A stretch of 64,000 nucleotides of DNA from the NCBI RefSeq assembly GCF_000281065.1, contig NZ_AKKK01000062.1, forward strand, positions 1 through 64,000, in the 5' to 3' direction. Position numbers and translations under genes: made by a program. This stretch comes from Arthrobacter sp. M2012083. Its GTDB lineage: Bacteria; Actinomycetota; Actinomycetes; Actinomycetales; Micrococcaceae. The notes below the pieces were generated by a model. It saw only the letters and a program-made list of their open reading frames with translations. It ran no database searches and was not told the origin of the DNA. Shown in pieces: positions 51,388-60,189 of this stretch; position 1 is the first letter of the stretch; each line of letters begins with the position of its first letter.

Positions 51388-51461
51388 GGGGACGTAGCTT
51401 AATGGTAAAGCCTCAGTCTTCCAAACTGATTACGCGGGTTCGATTCCCGTCGTCCCCTCCA
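51388..51461 (+). tRNA. tRNA-Gly (anticodon TCC)
   Basis: Acceptor GGGGACG / CGTCCCC, D-arm GCTTAATGGTAAAGC, anticodon loop CTTCCAA, T-arm CGGGTTCGATTCCCG, discriminator T. CCA is encoded at 51459-51461. Followed directly by a terminator. Confidence 0.96.
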
Positions 51462-51466
51462 TGCAG

Positions 51467-51498
51467 AAGGGCCCCGATCCACGGATCAGGGCCCTTTT
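51467..51498 (+). terminator. Terminator of tRNA-Gly
   Basis: AAGGGCCC, then GATCC, pairs with GGATC and GGGCCCTT across a short loop, with one internal mismatch, followed by TTTCTC. It is placed six bases past the tRNA. Confidence 0.88.
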
Positions 51499-51515
51499 CT
51501 CATGTAAAGGAATTT

Positions 51516-52403
51516 CTACACCTGGCAGCCGGGACACCAATAGAGCTTGCGTGCACCGATTTCCGTCATCCCCACCGGCGTCCCGCACGCCCGGCAGGGC
51601 AGGCCGTCCCGTTTGTAGACGAAGTGGGCATCGGCGTCGGGCGCAACAACACCGGCGCCGGTCCACAGCGTGGAAGGCGTCGTAACAATCCGTCCGTCAC
51701 GGACGCCGTCGGACATGGTGACCACGGTGTCGTCCCATAGACGGCCAGCCGTCTCCGCATCAATGTTGCTACCCGGCGTCCAGGGGTCGACTGCTTGCCG
51801 GAACAACACCTCGGCCCTGTAGATGTTGCCGACCCCGGCCAAGACAGACTGGTCCATCAAGAGCAGGGCCACCGCCGTCTTACGGCGGCGAAGGCGGCGG
51901 ACGAACTCCTCACGGTCTCCTTGCCGATTGTGCAGCGGGTCCGGGCCCAGGCGAGCCAACACGGCCGCTGCCTCAGCTGCCGTGATTGCGGCGCAGGTGG
52001 TGGCGCCACGGAGGTCCGCCCAGCCGTGCCCGGACACCAGCCGGACACGCACTGCGCCCACGGGAGGAGGCGGGCCGGCGTAGTCGCCGTCGTCGGACGA
52101 GGGGCCCGCCTCCCGTTCGCCGATACGACGCGGAGCTCCGATGCTGGAGGCACCCGAGAAGGAACTATCGCCGCCAAAGCTCCAGGCCCCATAGAGGCCC
52201 AGATGGACGTGCAGGAAGAGCTCGTGGTCAAACCTGAGGAAGAGCTGTTTTCCATGGGCGGTAGCTTCGACCATGGTGTGCCCGGTGAGTAGCGCCGCGC
52301 CGGCGGCGAACCTCCCTTGCGGGCTGGAAACATCCAAACGCCGGCCGCCAAAAACATCCTGGAACTGGCGGGCCAGCCTATGGACCGAATGCCCCTCAGG
52401 CAC
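51516..52403 (-). CDS. Nei-type DNA glycosylase / endonuclease VIII
   Basis: 295 residues. Catalytic N-terminus PEGHSVHR (Pro2-Glu3), helix-two-turn-helix GVGNIYRAEVLF, and C-terminal zinc finger CRACG and WCPGC. It removes oxidised pyrimidines. The GTG start shares its G with the rpiB stop (1-base overlap), so the two are coupled. Neighbour rpiB matches M. tuberculosis Rv2464c-Rv2465c, so this is likely the Nei1 counterpart. An insert rich in Gly/Ser/Pro near 75-115 is a local extension. Confidence 0.93.
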   Translation of the reverse strand: MPEGHSVHRLARQFQDVFGGRRLDVSSPQGRFAAGAALLTGHTMVEATAHGKQLFLRFDHELFLHVHLGLYGAWSFGGDSSFSGASSIGAPRRIGEREAGPSSDDGDYAGPPPPVGAVRVRLVSGHGWADLRGATTCAAITAAEAAAVLARLGPDPLHNRQGDREEFVRRLRRRKTAVALLLMDQSVLAGVGNIYRAEVLFRQAVDPWTPGSNIDAETAGRLWDDTVVTMSDGVRDGRIVTTPSTLWTGAGVVAPDADAHFVYKRDGLPCRACGTPVGMTEIGARKLYWCPGCQV

Positions 52404-52885
52404 TACTCGACGATCTCGCCGGTGGTTTCGTACACCGCAATTTTTCCGATCCGGCGAACGTGGCGTTCGTCGTTGCTGAATGGTTCCTGCAGGAAGGCTT
52501 CGATGAGCTCAGTGGCCTCTTCAACGGTGTGCTGGCGTCCGCCAACAGCCACGACGTTGGCATCGTTGTGTTCGCGGGCCAACTTCGCGGTGGAGAGGTT
52601 CCAGGCCAGGGCAGCTCGGACGCCTTTGACCTTGTTGGCAGCAATTTGCTCCCCATTGCCCGAGCCGCCCAGCACGATGCCGAGAGCGTGCACACCGGCT
52701 TTCTGGTCTGCCACCACAGCGACGCCGGCGTTGATGCAGAAGGAGGGGTAGTCATCCAGGGCGTCATACTCCCTGGGCCCGTGATCCACCACTTCGTAGC
52801 CTTTGGCCGTGAGGTGGCTGACCAAGTGGGCACTGAGTTCCATGCCGGCGTGGTCCGTAGCGATGTGGACGCGGGGTGTAGTCAC
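52403..52885 (-). CDS. rpiB: Ribose-5-phosphate isomerase B
   Basis: 160 residues. Interconverts ribose-5- and ribulose-5-phosphate. Motifs are IATDHAGMELS, LGGSGNGEQIAANK (the active Cys of E. coli RpiB is replaced by Ser, as in actinobacterial enzymes that use a Glu) and NVVAVGGR. GTG 52883-52885, six bases after GGA, is preferred over the longer open frame. Confidence 0.95.
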   Translation of the reverse strand: MTTPRVHIATDHAGMELSAHLVSHLTAKGYEVVDHGPREYDALDDYPSFCINAGVAVVADQKAGVHALGIVLGGSGNGEQIAANKVKGVRAALAWNLSTAKLAREHNDANVVAVGGRQHTVEEATELIEAFLQEPFSNDERHVRRIGKIAVYETTGEIVE

Positions 52886-52964
52886 AGGAAGTCCATTCTT
52901 TCTGGCGCGCGGGTACGGCATATGGCCGGGCGCTGCGTTGAGGGATGCGCTACCTAGGGTACCG

Positions 52965-53969
52965 CTACCCGGGTTGTTGGACCTGCCCGTCGCCGTGGGC
53001 CCGATGCGCCGCTCTGTTGAGGACACCGGCGAGTCTGTCTGCGGAAGCCTGGGTCCCGGCGCTTAGTGCAACCCGGCCTCCGTTAAGTTTCCTTACGACG
53101 ACGGCAGGCCCACTGCTGACGAGCATCGCTGTCGCGTCGTCATGGTGCCGCCAGCCCCACCCACCATAATCTGCCGCCTTTACGTCCGCAGGGGCTGCCC
53201 CAGCGATGTCGACGGCGGGGACGGTCAGGACGCGGACGATCCCGCCAGCGAATACCTGCAGCCCTCCCCTGTCCGCCCTAACCCGTGCGAACAGGAAACC
53301 TGCGCCGATCAGGGCCGCCGCTGCTACCAAGGCACCCAGCCATGGAACTGCCACGGCTATCAGCGCAGCGGGGAACAGTGCCGAGACTATGATCATGACG
53401 AAAACGGAACTCCGGGCATGCACCCACAGCCTGAGCGTGTCGCGGGCGAGATCGGGATCTTCGAGAAGTCTCAACTCTTCTTCGAGCGCAACGTCATCTT
53501 CCCTGGTCCAACGAGGGTCCGGCTTAAAGGCGAACATCATGACGACGCCCAGCGCCACAGCGGCTCCGCTGCCCATGGCCAGCACGATCGGATCAACGTG
53601 GGACTCGCGCGCGTCCGCCAGCCCGGACTGGCCGACCAGACCTGCAGCCAACACCGTGGTGATGAAGAGGCTGACCATGAGGCCCACGCCCATCATGACG
53701 CGGCGCATGACCACCGGCCGGGAAATCGATACCGCTTGGAGGAAGACTGCCCAACCGCAGAAGGTGATAAGGGCAGCGCCGCCTGCCACGTAGGCGCCGA
53801 AAGGAGCGAAGGAAGAGCCGCCGTCGGGGCTCCACATAACGGCAACAGGGTTTGGGAGGTCGTTGCGCAGCATCTGGGCGCACACGACAAATCCGACGGC
53901 CAGCAGCAACGGAAAGGCGACCGCAAACCTCAGCGCGCGGAAATCGAGGGTGTCCCGGAACGATGCCAT
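52965..53969 (-). CDS. Polytopic membrane protein, unknown function
   Basis: 334 residues with about six membrane helices (near 15-33, 57-77, 90-112, 130-150, 190-210, 212-230) and a soluble C-terminal third ending in a Gly/Gln tail. The N-terminal part resembles DUF1648-type proteins (Pro-Asn-Pro-Val-Ala-Val-x-Trp). It is upstream of rpiB on the same strand and divergent from pepN. No role can be assigned. Confidence 0.8.
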   Translation of the reverse strand: MASFRDTLDFRALRFAVAFPLLLAVGFVVCAQMLRNDLPNPVAVMWSPDGGSSFAPFGAYVAGGAALITFCGWAVFLQAVSISRPVVMRRVMMGVGLMVSLFITTVLAAGLVGQSGLADARESHVDPIVLAMGSGAAVALGVVMMFAFKPDPRWTREDDVALEEELRLLEDPDLARDTLRLWVHARSSVFVMIIVSALFPAALIAVAVPWLGALVAAAALIGAGFLFARVRADRGGLQVFAGGIVRVLTVPAVDIAGAAPADVKAADYGGWGWRHHDDATAMLVSSGPAVVVRKLNGGRVALSAGTQASADRLAGVLNRAAHRAHGDGQVQQPG

Positions 53970-54101
53970 AATCCAACGCTACTCCGTGGCGCGACACTGT
54001 GGTGCCCGCTCCTTGCCTTCACGCCTTGGAGTGAAAGAATGACTTCACACCAGCGTCCGGCCATGACGGGCCGGCCATCCCAAAATCTCCGGAGGCACCA
54101 C

Positions 54102-56663
54102 TTGCCAGGCCTGAACCTTACGCGCGATGAAGCCGCCACCCGCGCCGAACTGCTCAACGTCGAGTCGTACAACGTCACCTTGGACCTAACCCAGGGAGCA
54201 GAGACCTTCGGCTCCACCACTGTCGTGAAGTTTTCCGCGGAGCCGGGATCGTCCACTTTCATCGATGCCATCACTGCGGCGGTCCACAGTGTGACCCTGA
54301 ACGGCACCGAGCTGGACCCTGCCGTGGTCTCTGACGGCGTCCGTATCCAACTCCCGGATCTGGCAGCGGACAACGAACTCGTGGTGGTGGCAGATGCTCC
54401 CTACATGAACACCGGCGAGGGACTCCACCGCTTCGTTGACCCTGTTGATGGCGAGGTTTACCTCTACACGCAGTTCGAAGTTCCTGACTCCAGGCGCATG
54501 TTCGCCGTCTTCGAACAGCCCGACCTGAAGGCCACCTTCACCTTCAATGTCACCGCTCCTTCGCATTGGGACGTGATCTCCAACTCCCCCACGCCGGTTC
54601 CCGTTGAAGCTTCTGCCGCCGAGGATGGCACCCAGCGTTCCGTGTGGGAATTCGACCCCACTCCCCGCCTGTCTTCGTACGTCACGGCTTTAATCGCCGG
54701 ACCGTACCAGTCCGTCCGTTCCGAGGTCACCAGCTCCGACGGGCGCGTCATCCCGCTGGGAGTATTTGCCCGCAAGTCACTCATGCAGTACCTGGACGCG
54801 GACAACATCTTTGAACTGACCCGACAGGGCTTCGAGTTCTTCGAGGCGCAGTTCGGGTTCCCGTACCCGTTCGCGAAGTACGACCAGCTCTTCGTCCCGG
54901 AGTTCAATGCCGGAGCCATGGAAAACGCCGGTGCCGTGACCATCTTGGAAGGGTACGTTTTCCGCGGAAAGGTCACGGGAGCACAGATCGAGCGGCGCGC
55001 CATCACGGTCCTGCACGAACTGGCACACATGTGGTTCGGGGACTTGGTGACCATGCGTTGGTGGAACGACCTCTGGCTCAACGAGAGCTTCGCCGAATAC
55101 ATGTCTCACTTGGCCGCAGTGGAGAACACCGAATTCGACCGAGCCTGGACCACGTTCGCTTCCGTGGAAAAGTCCTGGGCCTACAAGCAGGACCAGTTGC
55201 CCACCACGCACCCGATCTTCGCCGAGATCAACAACCTCGAAGACGTCGAGGTGAACTTCGACGGCATCACCTATGCCAAGGGCGCTTCCGTGCTGAGGCA
55301 GTTGGTGGCCTGGGTGGGTCCGGAACAGTTCATGGCCGGCGTCCGTACGTACTTCGCCAAGCATGCTTGGAAGAACACCGAGCTCGCTGACCTCATGGTG
55401 GAGCTCGAAGCTGCCTCGGGCCGCGACCTGGACGCGTGGGGCAAGCTCTGGCTCGAAACTGCCGGCGTGAACACCCTCGCACCGGAGCTGTCCGTCGCCG
55501 CGGACGGCACCATTTCCGATTTCGCGATCCTCCAGACCGCGATCGACGAACAGCCTACGCTCCGCCCGCACCGCCTGGCCGTCGGCTTCTACTCACTCTC
55601 GGGCGAAGGCAAGCTGGAGCGGACCCACCGCGAGGAACTCGACGTCGATGGCCCCCGCACCCCGGTTCCTGCCCTGGTTGGCAAGGCACGCCCGGACCTG
55701 ATCCTCTTGAACGACGACGACCTCGCGTATGCCAAGGTCCGCCTCGATGAGCACTCACTTGCCACCGCCAAGGCCCACCTGAAGGACTTTGCGGCCAGCC
55801 TGCCCCGCACTTTGGTGTGGGGTTCGGCCTGGGACGCGGCACGCGACGGCGAAACCCCGGCCCGCGGCTACGTGGAACTTATCCTGGCGAACATCGCCTC
55901 GGAAACAGATTCCTCCGTGATCCTGGTGCAGTTGCGCCAGCTCTCCACCACGTTGACCTATTTCGTGGCCGCCGATCACAAGCGTGACTCGACGATCGCG
56001 GCTGCGGACAAGTTGTGGGAGCTCGCATCGTCCGCTGTCGCGGGTTCGGATGCCCAGCTGCAGTTCGCCAAGTCGTACGCCCAGCTGGCACGCAGTGGCG
56101 GACAGTTCGACCGTATTCAGGCCCTCTTGGACGGAACGGAGACCCTCGAAGGACTCAGCATCGACCAAGACATGCGTTGGGAACTGCTGACAGCCCTTGT
56201 TGCCGGCGGCCGGCAGGGCCAAACGCGGATCGACGAGGAACTTTCCCGGGACAACACTTCCAACGGCCAAAATGCAGCAGCCCAGGCCAAAGCAGCCATC
56301 CCCACCCCGGAGGCCAAGGCAGCAGCTTGGGACTCGATCGTGGTCAAGGGAGAACTCTCCAATGCCTTGCAAGCCTCAGCTGTGGCCGGCTTCATGCGTG
56401 TCGCGGACACCGCCTTGTTGGAACCGTTCGCGGAAAGGTACTTCGAGGCTGTACCTGGCATCGTTGAGGAACGAACCCACGCCCTGGCCCAGCAGATCGT
56501 GGTGGGCCTTTACCCGGCACAGCTCACCACGCAGGCCACAGTGGATCGCACGGACCAGTTCCTGGCCGGGCTTCCGGAGGAGAACGCAGCCCTGCGCCGC
56601 ATGATGCTGGAAAACCGGGACAGCGTAGCCCGGGCCCTGCGCGCAAGGGCAGCAGACGTCTAA
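54102..56663 (+). CDS. pepN: Aminopeptidase N (M1 zinc metallopeptidase)
   Basis: 853 residues. The exopeptidase motif is GAMENAG, and the zinc site is HELAHMWFGD with the downstream Glu in NESFAEY. A C-terminal ERAP1-like helical domain follows (about 520-850). The frame is open far upstream through the divergent gene, so the start must be internal. TTG 54102-54104, six bases after GGAGG, gives the family's N-terminus PGLNLTRDEA; an ATG further upstream lacks such a site. Confidence 0.96.
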   Translation: MPGLNLTRDEAATRAELLNVESYNVTLDLTQGAETFGSTTVVKFSAEPGSSTFIDAITAAVHSVTLNGTELDPAVVSDGVRIQLPDLAADNELVVVADAPYMNTGEGLHRFVDPVDGEVYLYTQFEVPDSRRMFAVFEQPDLKATFTFNVTAPSHWDVISNSPTPVPVEASAAEDGTQRSVWEFDPTPRLSSYVTALIAGPYQSVRSEVTSSDGRVIPLGVFARKSLMQYLDADNIFELTRQGFEFFEAQFGFPYPFAKYDQLFVPEFNAGAMENAGAVTILEGYVFRGKVTGAQIERRAITVLHELAHMWFGDLVTMRWWNDLWLNESFAEYMSHLAAVENTEFDRAWTTFASVEKSWAYKQDQLPTTHPIFAEINNLEDVEVNFDGITYAKGASVLRQLVAWVGPEQFMAGVRTYFAKHAWKNTELADLMVELEAASGRDLDAWGKLWLETAGVNTLAPELSVAADGTISDFAILQTAIDEQPTLRPHRLAVGFYSLSGEGKLERTHREELDVDGPRTPVPALVGKARPDLILLNDDDLAYAKVRLDEHSLATAKAHLKDFAASLPRTLVWGSAWDAARDGETPARGYVELILANIASETDSSVILVQLRQLSTTLTYFVAADHKRDSTIAAADKLWELASSAVAGSDAQLQFAKSYAQLARSGGQFDRIQALLDGTETLEGLSIDQDMRWELLTALVAGGRQGQTRIDEELSRDNTSNGQNAAAQAKAAIPTPEAKAAAWDSIVVKGELSNALQASAVAGFMRVADTALLEPFAERYFEAVPGIVEERTHALAQQIVVGLYPAQLTTQATVDRTDQFLAGLPEENAALRRMMLENRDSVARALRARAADV

Positions 56664-56721
56664 GCCTGCAGCCTGGTGAGGCCCGTGCGGACGGTGGTGG
56701 CTGCAAAGCTAGACTGACCGC

Positions 56722-57201
56722 ATGGGCCTCCACGAACACCATTACGCGCTGACCGTCCGCTGGACCGGAAACCTCGGCGAAGGCACAGCCAGCTACCGCG
56801 GATATTCAAGGGACCACGACGTCGAAATCAGTGGCTTGCCCACGTTGAAGGGCTCAGCAGATCCGACGTTCCACGGCGACCGGACACGCTACAACCCGGA
56901 ACAGTTGCTACTCGCCGCCCTCTCGCAATGCCACATGCTGTCCTTCCTCCACGTCGCCGTCAAGCATGGGGTGGTGGTTACCGGCTATGAGGACAACGCC
57001 GAAGGCCTCATGAAGCTCAACCGGGACGGCAGCGGGCAGTTCGAAAACGTCACCCTGAAGCCCCACGTCATCATTGCCGATCCCGCCCACGAAAGCTTGG
57101 TCCCGCAGCTTCACCATGAAGCCAACCAGGTCTGCTTCATCGCCCGCAGCGTCAACTTCCCGGTACTCCACGAACCAATCACGACGGCGGCAGCAACCTA
57201 G
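56722..57201 (+). CDS. OsmC-family peroxiredoxin
   Basis: 159 residues. OsmC/Ohr fold; the two redox cysteines are in LSQCHMLSF (about 74) and NQVCFIARSV (about 138). Presumed to reduce organic peroxides. It starts 58 bases after pepN on the same strand and converges, with a 4-base overlap, on the epimerase gene. Confidence 0.9.
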   Translation: MGLHEHHYALTVRWTGNLGEGTASYRGYSRDHDVEISGLPTLKGSADPTFHGDRTRYNPEQLLLAALSQCHMLSFLHVAVKHGVVVTGYEDNAEGLMKLNRDGSGQFENVTLKPHVIIADPAHESLVPQLHHEANQVCFIARSVNFPVLHEPITTAAAT

Positions 57202-58190
57202 CGCTGTTCGAACTGCCAGAGTGCCACGAGCCTTTGTTCCGTTTCACGGCTCAGGCCGGCCTTTCGGTCCCGGTCCAGGCCTCGCGCCCGTTCATCCTCG
57301 AGAGTGGCCGCCAGGGTTTCCTGCCACGGCCGCAGGATCATTCCGCGCTCACGTGCGGCGCGGTTTGTCCGCGCCTGAAAGCCGTCGTGACCAGCGGGGA
57401 GCCACAGGGGCAGGGAATCCGGCCCCGCCCAGTAATCGACGCCGTGCTGCACGAGCCAATCCTCATCAGGCCTCATAACGTCCTGGGTTCCGGCCGCCCG
57501 CTGGGACTCGGAGATGTAGTCCTCGAACCGCACTACGTCTCCCAAGGCGTTGTAAGTACCCGTCAGCCCTTCCTCCGCGGATTGCAGGATCCATGCCGCG
57601 AGGTCCCGGACATCAATGATCTGCGTGGCGGCGTCCGGGATGTCCGGGACCAGAACCGTGTCCGTGTTCGCAGCGAATCTGGCAGGCCAATAACCGTATC
57701 TATCGGTGCCGTCCCCGGGTCCGCCAATGAGTCCCGCCCGGACGATATGCGCCTTCTCCCCCACAGCGGCAAGAGTCATCTGCTCGATCGCCGATTTGGA
57801 CTCTCCATAGGTTTCCGGAGTGCCTGACCGGCCTTCCGGCAAGGGCTCCACAAGGGCCGCACTCTCATCCGCGTCAGGTATCGAGTGGTCCGCATACACG
57901 GAGCAGCTTGAGACGAAGGTCCAGTGAGCGGTGGAGGGGCCCAGTACGTCCAGCGCCACACGCGCCTGTAAGGGATCCCTGGAGACATCCACCACTTCGT
58001 CCCAGCGTCCGTCGATCTCTTCGAAGGCCGCTGCACCCGCCGCGCGGTCGCTCCGTACCCAAGCGACGCCGTCGGGCGGGGTTGCTGAACTGCCGCGCGC
58101 CAGGCAGGTGACCTCATGTCCGGCTTCAACAGCCTGCCGGGCGATTTCTGCTGACAGGAAGGCGGTACCGCCCAAGACCAGGATGCGCAT
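57198..58190 (-). CDS. NAD-dependent epimerase/dehydratase family protein
   Basis: 330 residues. Rossmann cofactor loop GGTAFLSAEIARQA at the N-terminus (the last Gly of the usual GGxGF pattern is altered, as in a subset of extended SDRs), FVSSCSVYADH (Ser), and YGESKSAIEQ with the Tyr-x-x-x-Lys pair. Substrate unknown. Overlaps the OsmC gene end by four bases, tail to tail. Confidence 0.9.
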   Translation of the reverse strand: MRILVLGGTAFLSAEIARQAVEAGHEVTCLARGSSATPPDGVAWVRSDRAAGAAAFEEIDGRWDEVVDVSRDPLQARVALDVLGPSTAHWTFVSSCSVYADHSIPDADESAALVEPLPEGRSGTPETYGESKSAIEQMTLAAVGEKAHIVRAGLIGGPGDGTDRYGYWPARFAANTDTVLVPDIPDAATQIIDVRDLAAWILQSAEEGLTGTYNALGDVVRFEDYISESQRAAGTQDVMRPDEDWLVQHGVDYWAGPDSLPLWLPAGHDGFQARTNRAARERGMILRPWQETLAATLEDERARGLDRDRKAGLSRETEQRLVALWQFEQR

Positions 58191-58277
58191 ACCGTCACGC
58201 TACGGCGCTAGGGTTGTAGGTGGACAGAGTGTTCCGCGCCCGGCGAACACGGGCCGACGACAAGGAGCTATTCCACC

Positions 58278-58976
58278 TTGACCTCCATCCCCTTGGCGGA
58301 AACCATCAACATCGAACCCGAAAAAATCGACCTCATGTCGATCCTCATCACGGTAGGCGTAGGCCTGGCTGTGTGGATCGTGGCACGGTTCATCATCCTG
58401 CGCATTACGCGACGGGTCTCGGCGGGCAGTTCTTTCTTCAAGAAGCCGCACTTCAAGTGGGTGCAACCCGCAATCCGCGCATTGGACCATGAACGGCGTT
58501 CCCAGCGTGCCGAGACCATCGGCTCGCTGCTGACAAGCCTGGTAAGCGTTGTAGTGGTGGTGATCGTGATCATCTACGTCCTCAAATACATGAACGTGGA
58601 CGTGGCACCGCTCCTGACCAGCGTGGGCATTCTCGGTGTTGCCATCGGTTTCGGCGCCCAGCAGTTGATCCGCGACTTCCTCGCGGGAATCTTCATCACC
58701 ATCGAGGACCAATACGGTATCGGCGACGTCATCGTTACCAGCGAAGTCATTGGTACCGTTGAATCGGTGGGCCTGCGCATTACTCGGGTTCGCGCTGAAG
58801 ACGGCGCCATCTGGTACCTTCGCAACGGCGAAATCCTCCGCGTGGGCAACCGATCGCAGGGCGACTACGTGCCGCTGGAAACACCTGACACCAGCGACGA
58901 ACCAGGCGCTGCAGCTGCGCCCGTCACAGCAGGCGCACCGCGCGTCACCAAAGCCGAGGAGAAGTCCAATGAGTAA
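58278..58976 (+). CDS. MscS-family mechanosensitive channel
   Basis: 232 residues. Two clear membrane helices near 20-40 and 84-104, a pore-lining helix TSVGILGVAIGFGAQQLIRDF with the Gly/Ala pattern of TM3, then the beta domain (YGIGDVIVTSEVIGTV). TTG start with AAGGAG ten bases upstream. The C-terminal tail is short, so it lacks the large cytoplasmic cage of E. coli MscS. Overlaps the haemoglobin gene by eight bases. Confidence 0.93.
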   Translation: MTSIPLAETINIEPEKIDLMSILITVGVGLAVWIVARFIILRITRRVSAGSSFFKKPHFKWVQPAIRALDHERRSQRAETIGSLLTSLVSVVVVVIVIIYVLKYMNVDVAPLLTSVGILGVAIGFGAQQLIRDFLAGIFITIEDQYGIGDVIVTSEVIGTVESVGLRITRVRAEDGAIWYLRNGEILRVGNRSQGDYVPLETPDTSDEPGAAAAPVTAGAPRVTKAEEKSNE

Positions 58977-59451
58977 CACTGCAGGTGGGCAACCGCCAGC
59001 GCCGCAGGCAGGCCCCCGACGCCAGCTGATGCAGAACGATCCGTTCAGCCAGCCCGCCTACACGGATAGCTTCTACGCGGCAGTCGGCGGCCATGAGACG
59101 TTCGTCAAGCTCATCGACGTTTTCTACGACGGCGTGGCCACGGACCCGTTGCTGCGGCCCATGTATCCCGAAGAGGACCTCGAGCCAGCAAAGCGCCGCT
59201 TCCTCATGTTCCTGGAGCAATACTGGGGCGGACCAACCACCTACGGCGAAGAACGCGGCCACCCACGGTTGCGCATGCGCCATATGCCGTTCCGGGTAAC
59301 GCCGGAAGCCAAGGACCGCTGGTTGTTCCATATGCGCACGGCAGTGGACTCGTTGGAGCTCTCCCCGTTGCATGAGGGCACGTTGTGGGACTACATGGAG
59401 CGCGCAGCACTGACCATGGTCAATAGCCCGTCGGCCGGCCCTGAAGCCTAG
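58969..59451 (+). CDS. glbO: Truncated haemoglobin, group II (TrHbO type)
   Basis: 160 residues with a disordered 25-residue start. Globin features: B10 Tyr in DVFYDGVATD, RRFLMFLEQYWGG, proximal His in LRMRHMPF, and G8 Trp in DRWLFHM, which marks group II. GlbO of mycobacteria binds O2 and is implicated in respiration and redox defence. ATG overlaps the mscS stop by eight bases with AGGAGAAG before it, so the two are translationally coupled. Confidence 0.93.
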   Translation: MSNTAGGQPPAPQAGPRRQLMQNDPFSQPAYTDSFYAAVGGHETFVKLIDVFYDGVATDPLLRPMYPEEDLEPAKRRFLMFLEQYWGGPTTYGEERGHPRLRMRHMPFRVTPEAKDRWLFHMRTAVDSLELSPLHEGTLWDYMERAALTMVNSPSAGPEA

Positions 59452-59454
59452 GTC

Positions 59455-60126
59455 CTAGAAACCGAGCCCCAAGCCTGCTCCGGTTCGGACCAGCACATGG
59501 CCGCGTGGGCCGCTCAGGCGGAACCAGCGGCCATTGCGGAAGATTTTCTGCTCGGACTCACCCAGGAAACCCAAAGCGAAAGCGGCGAAAGCCGCACCTG
59601 CCGGCAGCCCGTCCAGACCGGGCAGCTCCCGGCCCCACACTGCAGCCCTGGCTGTGTTGACCACCGCGGCTCCCGCCAAAGCCGGAACGACGCCCGCCAC
59701 CTCCGCAATGCCGGCCTCCGCCGCGGACTTGAGGTCGGCGTCGCGAACTGTTCCTTGGGCTTCCCAGCCGGTCCGGGGCGCGCCAACGCCCGCCCAGGAT
59801 TCGGAAACGGTCGACGGCGGGATGGGCAGTTCCACATCTTCGGCACCTGATCGGGCCAAGCGGTCCATGACGGACGCGAGCGTCACGGTGACGTCGGCTT
59901 GGGCAGGCTCGGCCAGGGCCATGGTGCGCAGGCCAAGAATTGTAGGGGTTGATTCGCCCAGGATGCGGGGCCTCAGGACACACACATAGGCAGCCAGGAC
60001 ATTGCCCGCGGCCTGAAGGCGGATGGCGCCGTCGTCGATGCTCTTTGCTCGCGTAACGAAGGTTCGCAGGTCGGCGAGGTCACGGGGATCGGCGAAGCGG
60101 AAGGACTGGGTCAAGACGTCTGTCAC
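59455..60126 (-). CDS. Conserved hypothetical protein
   Basis: 223 residues, Ala/Val-rich, soluble in appearance, with no recognisable domain or signal. The open frame extends well upstream, but that part is antisense to tesB, so GTG 60124-60126 (MTDVLTQSFRFADPRDL) is the likely start. Convergent with glbO by a 3-base gap and divergent from tesB. No function can be inferred. Confidence 0.7.
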   Translation of the reverse strand: MTDVLTQSFRFADPRDLADLRTFVTRAKSIDDGAIRLQAAGNVLAAYVCVLRPRILGESTPTILGLRTMALAEPAQADVTVTLASVMDRLARSGAEDVELPIPPSTVSESWAGVGAPRTGWEAQGTVRDADLKSAAEAGIAEVAGVVPALAGAAVVNTARAAVWGRELPGLDGLPAGAAFAAFALGFLGESEQKIFRNGRWFRLSGPRGHVLVRTGAGLGLGF

Positions 60127-60189
60127 ATCATCGACTCTACCGGCATGTCCCCGGTTGAGAGGGGTTGGGGTGCCGTCTAAAGTCGAACC

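Noticed and set aside
53142..54101. 320-codon N-terminal extension of pepN
   Set aside because: The extension is antisense to the membrane-protein gene and unlike M1 peptidases; TTG at 54102 with GGAGG is the better start.
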